Shown: positions 1 through 5,364 of the stretch, piece by piece
Layout of the letters: every line of letters starts with the position of its first letter
Position numbering within the stretch: position 1 is the stretch's first letter
Source: Bizionia sp.
GTDB lineage: Bacteria; Bacteroidota; Bacteroidia; Flavobacteriales; Flavobacteriaceae
NCBI GenBank assembly: GCA_018067115.1
Contig: JAGPVI010000054.1
Coordinates: forward strand, 1-7,462
Direction: 5' to 3'
Length of the DNA: 7,462 nt
Program-made: the position numbers and the translations under genes
The notes under the pieces: generated by a model
Database searches by the model: none
The model's input: only the letters and a program-made list of their open reading frames with translations
What the model was told of the DNA's origin: nothing

Positions 1-869
1 TATACGTGATCTGCTGCATCGCCACTTACAAACACTCCTTCAATATTTGTTTTCGATGTTCCTGGCTCGTTAATAATATAACCTGTTTCATCCAAGTTTA
101 AAAAGCCTTTAAAAATATCTGTATTAGGTTTATGCCCAATAGCTACAAAAAATCCTGTAACTGGAATTTCTGTTTTTTCGTTTGTTTTGTTATTTACCAC
201 TCTTACGCCTGTAACTACTTGTCCGTCGCCTAAAACCTCTTCGGTTTCTGTGTTAAATAAAATTTCAATATTTGCTGTGTTTTTTACACGTTGTGCCATA
301 ATTTTCGACGCTCTAAACTCGTCTCTTCTTACTAACATCGTTACTTTTTTACACAATTTAGATAAATAATGCGCTTCTTCACAAGCACTATCTCCTGCTC
401 CAACAATAACAACTTCGTGATTTCTGTAGAAAAAACCATCACAAACTGCACAAGCTGATACACCACCACCCAACTTTAAATATTTTTGTTCAGATTCTAA
501 CCCTAAGTATTTAGCACTTGCTCCTGTAGAAATAATTACAGTATCACAGTGAATTTCTTTGGTATCGTTAACCCATACTTTGTGAGGTTTTTCTGAAAAA
601 TCAACTTTAGTAATCCAACCGTCTCTAACATCAGTTTCAAAACGTTCTGCTTGTTTTTGTAACTCAATCATCATAGCAGGTCCTGTAATACCATCTGGAT
701 AGCCTGGAAAATTCTCTACTTCGTTAGTTGTAGTTAATTGACCTCCTGGTTGCGTTCCTTGGTATAAAACTGGTGCCATATTAGCTCTAGCAGCGTAGAT
801 AGCTGCAGTATATCCCGCAGGTCCAGATCCTATTATTAGACATTTTACTTTTTCAATCGTATCAGACAT
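1..869 (-). CDS. trxB: Thioredoxin reductase (NADPH), C-terminus cut off by window edge
   Basis: This flavoprotein uses NADPH to reduce thioredoxin in the cytoplasm. The 289 visible codons start at ATG 869-867 and run off the left edge, so roughly the last 20-30 residues are missing. Visible motifs are the FAD-binding GSGPAG (residues 14-19), the PGGQLTTTNEVENFPG stretch (41-56), the redox-active pair in SACAVCDGFFY (C140 and C143), the NADPH-binding VGAGDSA (156-162) followed by VRRDEFRAS, and the second FAD motif VSGDAAD near the cut end. The active site is CAVC rather than the CATC of E. coli; from memory this is common in Bacteroidota. The start is supported by MSDTIEKVKCLIIGSGPAG, where the Rossmann strand begins at the expected distance. 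The gene is divergent from the ArsC-like gene at 1063 and has a -7-like element 21 bases upstream. Identification is very secure. Confidence 0.97.
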   Translation of the reverse strand, partial: MSDTIEKVKCLIIGSGPAGYTAAIYAARANMAPVLYQGTQPGGQLTTTNEVENFPGYPDGITGPAMMIELQKQAERFETDVRDGWITKVDFSEKPHKVWVNDTKEIHCDTVIISTGASAKYLGLESEQKYLKLGGGVSACAVCDGFFYRNHEVVIVGAGDSACEEAHYLSKLCKKVTMLVRRDEFRASKIMAQRVKNTANIEILFNTETEEVLGDGQVVTGVRVVNNKTNEKTEIPVTGFFVAIGHKPNTDIFKGFLNLDETGYIINEPGTSKTNIEGVFVSGDAADHV

Positions 870-890
870 ATCATCATATTTTTTAAAGCA

Positions 891-898
891 CAAAAATA
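891..898 (-). promoter_or_regulatory. Putative -7 promoter element of trxB (TATTTTTG)
   Basis: The minus strand reads TATTTTTG, which fits the Bacteroidota -7 consensus TAnnTTTG. It ends 21 bases before the trxB start codon and so would give a very short leader. No clear TTG -33 element lies at the usual 17-23 base spacing (the best match there is GTG), so the call rests on one box in AT-rich DNA. Confidence 0.4.
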
Positions 899-1062
899 GG
901 CTTTTTTAGTAGAAAAATCACTTCTTAGTTATCAACAGTAACTATATTTCTATAAAGGTTTATTATTTATCTGTATATTTATAATTCCTCTTAAAAAAAA
1001 CAAATTAACATCTTAAATTTTAAAAATTAATTAAGAAAAAGTTAAACATAATTAATTATACT

Positions 1063-1479
1063 ATGGGAACAATTTCAACCAACAAAAATATGATTACTTT
1101 ATATTACAATTCTCAAACAGCATTAGGGAAGCAAACATATCCTTACGTAAAGGCAGCAGATAAAAAAGTGCTTGCTATAGACATTTCTAAAACAAAAGTT
1201 ACTGGCACACAATGGGCCACTATTGCAGAGAACTTAAAGGTGTCTATAGGCGATTTAATAAATAACGAACACCCCGATTTTACAAAAAACTACGAGACTT
1301 CTGCGCATTTTGACAGCGAAGACTGGATTAAGGTTTTAAATGCAAATCCCGATACTTTAAAATGTCCTATAATTATTGTGGGAGAGTCTTATTATCTATT
1401 AAAAACCCCTTCAGATTTCGTGAAATATATGGGGTCGAATAGTGGTGGAATAGACGGACAACACCCAGAAACTCTTTAA
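1063..1479 (+). CDS. ArsC/Spx-like thioredoxin-fold protein lacking the catalytic cysteine
   Basis: The protein has 138 aa. From residue 11 it follows the arsenate reductase (ArsC/Spx/YffB) pattern: a first strand ITLYYN, then NSQTALGKQT where ArsC has NPxCxxSRxT, a middle helix region with TGTQWATIAENLKVSIGDLI, and a C-terminal KCPIIIVGESYYLLKTPSDF matching the ArsC NRPIVV...RPSE segment. Aligned by eye to plasmid R773 ArsC, C12 becomes T19, R60 falls at an Asn, R94 becomes C101 (just before the conserved Pro102) and R107 becomes Thr or Lys. Arsenate reduction is therefore unlikely; a binding or regulatory role, or chemistry at the sole cysteine C101, is inference. The start at 1063 keeps a short tail, MGTISTNKN, before the fold; M10 (1090) is the alternative. 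The gene is divergent from trxB and ends at a strong terminator. The fold call is fairly secure and the function is unknown. Confidence 0.78.
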   Translation: MGTISTNKNMITLYYNSQTALGKQTYPYVKAADKKVLAIDISKTKVTGTQWATIAENLKVSIGDLINNEHPDFTKNYETSAHFDSEDWIKVLNANPDTLKCPIIIVGESYYLLKTPSDFVKYMGSNSGGIDGQHPETL

Positions 1480-1500
1480 AATATAACACATAGCACCAAA

Positions 1501-1538
1501 TAAAAAGGGCAACTACTTAAAAGTAGTTGCCCTTTTTA
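1501..1538. terminator. Two-way intrinsic terminator between convergent genes
   Basis: A near-perfect inverted repeat has arms AAAAAGGGCAACTACTT (1502-1518) and AAGTAGTTGCCCTTTTT (1521-1537) around a tiny A-rich loop. The GC-rich core is GGGCAACTAC and the arms carry A and T tracts, so the T-run appears at the 3' side in both directions. It lies 22 bases after the ArsC-like gene (ends 1479) and 20 bases beyond the stop of the minus-strand operon (1558), so it probably serves both. Confidence 0.92.
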
Positions 1539-1557
1539 TTTTACACTTTGTAATTGG

Positions 1558-1761
1558 TTATTTTCTGAAAAGTTTTTTTACAAACATCATCACGCCCACT
1601 TTACCTAGAATTTTAGCTCCAGTCTGCATCCACTGTGCCGGTTGCAGGCTTTCGATAAATTCGCCTTTAGCTCCTTTAATTTCTTCAAGAGCAATATTGC
1701 GTTCTAGAGTCAGTCTTTTCAAATCAAAATCAATATCATCTAATGTTTTGTATGTTTTCAT
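1558..1761 (-). CDS. Small helical protein, third gene of the YtxH/holin-like operon
   Basis: A 67-aa protein from ATG 1761-1759, one base after the stop of the preceding gene. A longer reading from 1797 would overlap that gene by 35 bases and add a non-family-like MFATYQINFLNN, so the internal start is preferred. The N-terminal half (DDIDFDLKRLTLERNIALEEIKG, about residues 8-30) is a charged amphipathic helix. It is followed by EFIESLQPAQWMQTG and a glycine/hydrophobic stretch (ILGKVGVMMFV, about 51-61) with a basic tail KKLFRK. This could be a short membrane anchor or an amphipathic surface helix. It resembles small proteins that sit after YtxH and holin-like genes in other Flavobacteriia (possibly DUF6327, from memory). 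No enzymatic motif is visible. Its place in a tight operon implies a role at the membrane together with its two neighbours. Confidence 0.8.
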   Translation of the reverse strand: MKTYKTLDDIDFDLKRLTLERNIALEEIKGAKGEFIESLQPAQWMQTGAKILGKVGVMMFVKKLFRK

Positions 1762-1762
1762 A

Positions 1763-2110
1763 TTATTCAAAAAATTTATCTGATAAGTTGCGAACAACTA
1801 AATTACTAATATGTTTTCTGTATAAGTAACAAAGCATTGCAACTATAAAGAACAGGAAACCTACGACTACAAATCCTAACGCATAATCTTCCAGCATAGC
1901 ACCTATAAAAAAGGCTAGTGCAATAGCTAAAAACGTTAAACCTACAATACATAAACCTGCTATTACCACAGCTTTAAATACCAAACTAATAGATATAGAA
2001 AGTTGTTGAAAAATTTTTAGTTTATAATACTCTTGAGAAGACTTTAAGTATTTCTCTCCAGCATCTATAGCGTTATTTGATGTTTCATTTATGGAATCAA
2101 ATACAGACAT
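1763..2110 (-). CDS. Phage-holin-like (DUF1469/YqjE-type) membrane protein
   Basis: A 115-aa inner-membrane protein. Residues 1-38 form a polar helical N-terminus (FDSINETSNNAIDAGEKYLK, then a YYKLKIFQQL segment). Two hydrophobic segments follow at about 43-71 and 77-97, separated by a short MLEDYA turn, and a basic cytoplasmic tail (YRKHISNLVVRNLSDKFFE) ends the protein. This is the layout of the holin superfamily III / DUF1469 family that includes E. coli YqjE. Despite the family name there is no phage context here and no endolysin nearby, so a lytic role is not supported. It starts three bases after the stop of the YtxH gene and ends one base before the next start, so the three are almost certainly co-transcribed. 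Function is unknown; membrane or envelope stress is an inference from family context. Confidence 0.85.
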   Translation of the reverse strand: MSVFDSINETSNNAIDAGEKYLKSSQEYYKLKIFQQLSISISLVFKAVVIAGLCIVGLTFLAIALAFFIGAMLEDYALGFVVVGFLFFIVAMLCYLYRKHISNLVVRNLSDKFFE

Positions 2111-2113
2111 AAA

Positions 2114-2446
2114 TTACGATGTTTTCTGTAATTTCTTATTTTGCGCCTTTAATTCTTGTAATTTCTTTTCTAAGGAACTTATAACATCATCGGCTTTATA
2201 ACTAGCGTTTGTTACTACGTGTTCTAACTGACTTTCTAAATCTACTCTTTTAGTTTGCAGACTACCTGCTACTTGATCCTTTAAATCCATAGCTCCTGAA
2301 GTCAATCTATCTCTTGCGCTTAAAGCTTCTTCTGATAAACGCTCTCTAGTTTTCACTCCTTTGTCTGGCGCGTATAACACCCCTAATGCTGCTCCTATAG
2401 CAGCGCCTAAAATTAGTCCTAATGCTGTACTTCCGTTATTATTCAT
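2114..2446 (-). CDS. YtxH domain-containing membrane protein
   Basis: A 110-aa protein starting MNNNGSTALGLILGAAIGAA. One small-residue-rich transmembrane helix (about residues 7-25) is followed by the YtxH signature LYAPDKGVKTRERL (24-37), then a long charged helical region with likely coiled coil near the C-terminus (SSLEKKLQELKAQNKKLQK). An upstream ATG at 2491 in the same frame would add a lysine-rich 15-residue extension (MLLQKKKFNKKNQHI); the start at 2446 is preferred because family members begin just before the membrane helix, but 2491 is not excluded. It is the first gene of a three-gene minus-strand operon. YtxH proteins are linked to general stress responses in other bacteria, and the biochemical role is not established. 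Confidence 0.88.
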   Translation of the reverse strand: MNNNGSTALGLILGAAIGAALGVLYAPDKGVKTRERLSEEALSARDRLTSGAMDLKDQVAGSLQTKRVDLESQLEHVVTNASYKADDVISSLEKKLQELKAQNKKLQKTS

Positions 2447-2513
2447 AATGTGTTGGTTTTTTTTGTTAAACTTCTTTTTTTGTAATAACATTTACGTGTT
2501 GTTACGTTCTACT

Positions 2514-2521
2514 CAAAGATA
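2514..2521 (-). promoter_or_regulatory. Putative -7 promoter element of the ytxH-type operon (TATCTTTG)
   Basis: The minus strand reads TATCTTTG, a full match to the Bacteroidota TAnnTTTG box, in the divergent region between the YtxH gene and the SSADH gene. Transcription would begin near 2507, giving a leader of about 60 bases to the ATG at 2446 or about 16 bases to the alternative ATG at 2491. No TTG is present at the expected -33 spacing. Confidence 0.5.
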
Positions 2522-2647
2522 CAAAACACACCGTATAAGTCTCTTAAAATTAACTTAAATGAATTATTAAAAGTTTGTTAAATAGAGACTAAAAACAAGT
2601 ATATTCATTAAATTCTCGCAGATTTAGATAGAATTAAACAGTAAATT

Positions 2648-4012
2648 ATGAAAAACACGGTAAAAACAACAAACCCATATAACAATAAACTCTTAAAAGA
2701 GTACAGTTTACACACCGAAAAAGAAGTAGCAAATTACTTAGAATCAGCGAGTAATTGCTTTAACGAATGGAAACTAACATCTGTATCGCATCGCACCTCG
2801 CTTTTAAGTAAACTAGGCGAAGTATTAAATGACAATTTAGAAAAGTATAGTCGCTTAATGACTCTTGAAATGGGAAAACCAATTACCCAAAGTAGAGCCG
2901 AAATAGAAAAATGCATTTCACTTTGCGATTTTTACGAAGCTAATGCGGAAGAGTTTTTAGCAGACGAGATGATAGAAACAGAAGCCGAAGAAAGCTATAT
3001 TAGCTACGACCCTTTGGGTACTATTCTAGCTGTTATGCCTTGGAACTATCCTTTTTGGCAAGCCTTACGTTTTGCGATTCCCACGTTAACTGCTGGTAAC
3101 ACTGCGCTTTTAAAACACGCTACTAATGTTACCGGGTGTGCCCTTGCATTACAAGATCTTTTTGAAGAAGCCGGGTATCCAAAAGGCTGTTTTCAGACAC
3201 TTTTAGTAGATCACGACACCATAACAACAATTATTGCGCACGACAGCGTTAAAGCCGTGTCTTTAACTGGGAGTGAAAGAGCAGGAAAAACTATCGCTCA
3301 AACAGCAGGAAAACACTTAAAAAAATGTGTATTAGAATTAGGAGGTAACAACGCCTGCATCATTTTAGACGATGCAGACTTAGATAAATATATGGATACC
3401 ATTGTAAATGCGAGAATGCAAAACACCGGTCAAAGCTGTATTGCTGCCAAACGTTTTATTGTTACTGAGGGGATACATAATGACTTCGTAGAGCGTTTTA
3501 AAACTAAGATTGAAGCATTAAACTACAATGACCCTATTAACGAAAACACAACCATTGCAACCTTAGCACGAGAGGATTTAGCAGACGATTTACAAAAACA
3601 AGTAGATGATGCTATTAATAAAGGAGCTGAAGTGATTATTGGTAACACCAGAAATAAATCGTATTTTGAAGCAACATTATTAACTAATGCCACCCAAGAA
3701 ATGGCTGTTTTTAAGGAAGAAACCTTTGGACCAGTCGCTCCTGTTTTTAAAGTTAAAAATTTGGATGAAGCACTAAAATTAGCCGCTAATTCTAAATTCG
3801 GATTAGGGACAATGGTGTTTAGCGCAGACACAGAGACCGTAAGTAAAAAAGTTATTAATATAAATGACGGTGCTTTTTTTATAAACGAATTGGTAAAATC
3901 TGATCCGCGATTACCTTTTGGAGGCACAAAAGCATCAGGGTATGGCAGAGAACTTTCGCAAGAGGGAATTAGGGAGTTTGTAAATATTAAAACAGTTTAT
4001 ATTACTACATAA
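2648..4012 (+). CDS. NAD(P)-dependent succinate-semialdehyde dehydrogenase, Sad/GabD1 type
   Basis: A 454-aa cytoplasmic aldehyde dehydrogenase that probably oxidises succinate semialdehyde to succinate (GABA or putrescine breakdown, or a related aldehyde). It is full length for the short Sad (YneI) / GabD1 group. Visible catalytic residues are N133 in MPWNYPFW, K156 in LLKHATN, the general base E230 in LELGG and the nucleophile C264 in NTGQSCIAAKRF. The cofactor-binding EETFGPVAPV lies at 357-366, and the C-terminal PFGGTKASGYGRELS motif is intact. The PWNYPFWQ and LLKHATNVTGCA stretches match the Sad-type clade as I remember it. The start is clear, with MKNTVKTTNPYN beginning the usual family N-terminus. 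No GABA transaminase is visible, so the exact substrate is inferred from family only. A short membrane-protein ORF follows after 18 bp. Confidence 0.92.
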   Translation: MKNTVKTTNPYNNKLLKEYSLHTEKEVANYLESASNCFNEWKLTSVSHRTSLLSKLGEVLNDNLEKYSRLMTLEMGKPITQSRAEIEKCISLCDFYEANAEEFLADEMIETEAEESYISYDPLGTILAVMPWNYPFWQALRFAIPTLTAGNTALLKHATNVTGCALALQDLFEEAGYPKGCFQTLLVDHDTITTIIAHDSVKAVSLTGSERAGKTIAQTAGKHLKKCVLELGGNNACIILDDADLDKYMDTIVNARMQNTGQSCIAAKRFIVTEGIHNDFVERFKTKIEALNYNDPINENTTIATLAREDLADDLQKQVDDAINKGAEVIIGNTRNKSYFEATLLTNATQEMAVFKEETFGPVAPVFKVKNLDEALKLAANSKFGLGTMVFSADTETVSKKVININDGAFFINELVKSDPRLPFGGTKASGYGRELSQEGIREFVNIKTVYITT

Positions 4013-4030
4013 ACAAAAAAAACAGCCACT

Positions 4031-4183
4031 ATGAGTCTACTAAAAGAAAAACGTAAAAAAAGAAGGAAATTTATTCTACAAAAAGACAAAAAGATAAAGT
4101 CTAAATCAGCATTAATATTTATAGTATTACTATTATTGGCACTTACGTTAATAATAGCCGGTTTCATTTATAAATATTATTAA
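4031..4183 (+). CDS. Putative 50-aa single-pass membrane protein
   Basis: This short open frame begins ATG 18 bases after the SSADH stop and ends at TAA 4181-4183, 11 bases before the terminator stem. The product starts MSLLKEKRKKRRKFILQ, has a strongly basic region up to about residue 25 (14 Lys or Arg), a clear hydrophobic helix at about 27-46 (ALIFIVLLLLALTLIIAGFI) and ends YKYY. This fits a small N-in, C-out membrane protein by the positive-inside rule. Its position between SSADH and a terminator, with no terminator before it, suggests co-transcription with SSADH. I do not recognise the family. The order of basic head, hydrophobic helix and stop just before the terminator argues for a real gene, but 50 codons in AT-rich DNA could arise by chance. 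Confidence 0.62.
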   Translation: MSLLKEKRKKRRKFILQKDKKIKSKSALIFIVLLLLALTLIIAGFIYKYY

Positions 4184-4194
4184 AAATAAATGCA

Positions 4195-4236
4195 ATAAAA
4201 AAGCCAATTATTCTTTAGAATAATTGGCTTTTTTAT
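4195..4236. terminator. Two-way intrinsic terminator between convergent genes
   Basis: A perfect inverted repeat has core arms GCCAATTATTCT (4203-4214) and AGAATAATTGGC (4217-4228). It is flanked by six A on the left and six T on the right, so it works in both directions. It ends the SSADH / small-ORF transcript (last stop 4183) and the FKBP gene (stop at 4252 on the minus strand). Confidence 0.92.
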
Positions 4237-4251
4237 ATGTTAATAGTAGAA

Positions 4252-4680
4252 TTATTTAATCTCAACTAATTCTAAATCAAACACTAAATCTTGTCCTGCT
4301 AAAGGGTGATTTCCATCTACTACGATGTGATCTTCATTAACCTCAGCAATTCTAAATTGGTGTTCGCTACCATCTTCACCTTTAGACACTAGACCTAAAC
4401 CTACTTGTGGTTCCATATCTTGTGGTAATTGTGCTTTTTCAACCTTGTGGAATAATTCTTTTTGAACATCTCCGTAAGCTTCATTTACTGGAATTTCTAC
4501 TGTTTTTTTATCGTTCACTTTCATATCGATAACAGCTTTTTCAAAACCAGGAATTAACATACCTTCTCCTAAAGTAAATTCTAAAGGCTCACGCTCTAAA
4601 GAACTGTCAAAAACTTGACCGTTGTTTAATTTTCCTGTGTAATGTACTTTTACCGTATCTTTTTCTTTTACTTGACTCAT
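4252..4680 (-). CDS. SlyD-like FKBP-type peptidyl-prolyl cis-trans isomerase
   Basis: A 142-aa cytoplasmic folding helper that isomerises Xaa-Pro bonds and probably acts as a chaperone. The FKBP half is split in the SlyD manner: VHYTGKLNNGQVFDSS (12-27, with Y14 and D25), GEGMLIPGFEKAV (38-50) and AYGD (68-71) come first. An inserted flap domain follows (about 72-120, including QLPQDMEPQVG and HIVVDGN), and the core closes with GNHPLAGQDLVFDLELVEI (123-141). No signal peptide is present. Unlike E. coli SlyD there is no histidine/cysteine-rich metal-binding tail; the protein stops right after the last core strand, so a nickel-handling role is not supported. It is a single-gene unit with its own -7-like element upstream and a shared terminator downstream. 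The start MSQVKEKDTVKVHYTG fits the family. Confidence 0.93.
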   Translation of the reverse strand: MSQVKEKDTVKVHYTGKLNNGQVFDSSLEREPLEFTLGEGMLIPGFEKAVIDMKVNDKKTVEIPVNEAYGDVQKELFHKVEKAQLPQDMEPQVGLGLVSKGEDGSEHQFRIAEVNEDHIVVDGNHPLAGQDLVFDLELVEIK

Positions 4681-4712
4681 AAATATTTTTTAAAAATTTA
4701 ATAAATAGAGTG

Positions 4713-4720
4713 CAAAGCTA
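4713..4720 (-). promoter_or_regulatory. Putative -7 promoter element of the FKBP gene (TAGCTTTG)
   Basis: The minus strand reads TAGCTTTG, a full match to the Bacteroidota TAnnTTTG box, 32 bases before the ATG at 4680. No TTG is seen at the standard -33 distance. Confidence 0.5.
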
Positions 4721-5130
4721 TTATTTATATATTGAACATCAGAATAATATACGATTTTTCAATATAAATTAAGAAAAACTTAACTTTATATAGCAATTTC
4801 ACATTAATTAAGAACTATAATTGCTTAATTATCAGTTAAAAAGTACAAGACAAGACCATTAAACCTATACTGTTTAGATTATTAGTGTTTCATTTTTAAA
4901 TCTGTCGCCAACACTCAAGCTAAAAAAAAGCAACACTAGGTTTACTAATTTTCTTGAAATTGCTAATTGTTGTAAAGCCTAGTTCTAAATTAGAATCATA
5001 GAAAGACACAAGCCTAATCGTCTCAAGGTTTTAATTTCCGTACCATTTAATAATTACTAAATACACAATCGTTTACACGTTGATGGTCTTTTAAGAAATA
5101 ACCCCAATAGAATGAGACATATTATGGCAT
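4721..5130. other. Gene-free AT-rich stretch between FKBP and tRNA-Pro
   Basis: No open frame of convincing length or composition is present on either strand. The stretch holds several weak inverted repeats. One pairs 4762-4773 with 4779-4791 (one bulge, A5 loop). Another pairs ACTAGGTTTAC (4935-4945) with GTAAAGCCTAGT (4972-4983, one bulge). On the minus strand the latter is followed after five bases by eight T (4929-4922), which looks like a terminator, but no convincing promoter for such a transcript was found. A palindrome TTCTAAATTAGAA follows at 4983-4995. The region may be decayed DNA, long untranslated sequence or an unrecognised small RNA. Confidence 0.5.
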
Positions 5131-5163
5131 AAAAAAAGCCTAAAATCAAAAGATTTTAGGCTT
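5131..5163 (-). terminator. Intrinsic terminator of tRNA-Pro
   Basis: On the minus strand, four bases after the tRNA 3' CCA, a 12-bp perfect stem AAGCCTAAAATC / GATTTTAGGCTT (5163-5152 with 5147-5136) with a TTTT loop is followed by a T-run (5137-5131). The stem plus T-run right behind the tRNA makes its role clear. Confidence 0.92.
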
Positions 5164-5166
5164 CAT

Positions 5167-5244
5167 TGGTCGGGGTGGCAGGATTCGAACCTGCGGCCTC
5201 CACGTCCCAAACGTGGCGCGATAACCGGGCTACGCTACACCCCG
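5167..5244 (-). tRNA. tRNA-Pro, anticodon UGG
   Basis: The minus strand folds as a full cloverleaf. The acceptor CGGGGTG pairs with CACCCCG. The D-arm is closed by GCG/CGC, and the anticodon stem CCACG/CGTGG carries the loop TTTGGGA with anticodon TGG. The T-arm GCAGG/CCTGC carries the loop TTCGAAT. The discriminator base is A and the 3' CCA is encoded (5169-5167). It decodes CCA and, by wobble, other proline codons. It is a single tRNA unit with its own promoter upstream and an intrinsic terminator directly downstream. Confidence 0.98.
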
Positions 5245-5292
5245 AATAGTTATCTACAATCTTAAAAGCACTGTGCTGTTTTAATTGTGGTG

Positions 5293-5320
5293 CAAATATA
5301 ACATAATTCTTAAATATCAA
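5293..5320 (-). promoter_or_regulatory. Bacteroidota-type promoter of tRNA-Pro (TTG-N17-TATATTTG)
   Basis: On the minus strand a TTG (5320-5318) and a TATATTTG box (5300-5293) are separated by 17 bases, matching the Bacteroidota sigma layout TTG-N17-23-TAnnTTTG in both boxes. It lies about 50 bases upstream of the mature tRNA 5' end, leaving a leader to be removed by RNase P. This is the best-formed promoter in the window. Confidence 0.75.
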
Positions 5321-5364
5321 CCTATAATTATTGTAAATTGTAGAAACTTTTTTATTAACACACT

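Noticed and set aside
187..369. Plus-strand ORF of 60 codons
   Set aside because: It lies antisense inside trxB, whose minus-strand reading has full family motifs through this stretch; the product is low-complexity and unlike a real protein.
1048..1059. Palindrome ATAATTAATTAT just before the ArsC-like gene
   Set aside because: A perfect dyad made only of A and T in very AT-rich DNA is expected by chance; no second copy was seen.
1763..2110. Prophage holin suggested by the family name
   Set aside because: No endolysin, phage structural gene or integrase is nearby; DUF1469-type holin-like proteins are ordinary chromosomal membrane proteins.
2361..2558. Plus-strand ORF of 65 codons
   Set aside because: It is antisense to the start of the YtxH gene and its promoter; its apparent hydrophobicity is the mirror of the membrane helix codons.
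2734..2916. Minus-strand ORF of 60 codons
   Set aside because: Antisense to the well-supported SSADH gene, with no family features.
3523..3927. Minus-strand ORF of 134 codons
   Set aside because: Antisense shadow of the SSADH gene; the plus-strand frame carries the catalytic and C-terminal motifs of the family.
5028..5051. Tiny minus-strand frame MVRKLKP followed by a stop, near tRNA-Pro
   Set aside because: Considered as the remnant of an integrated element beside a tRNA, but seven codons cannot be assigned to any gene and no repeat of the tRNA 3' end is present in the window.
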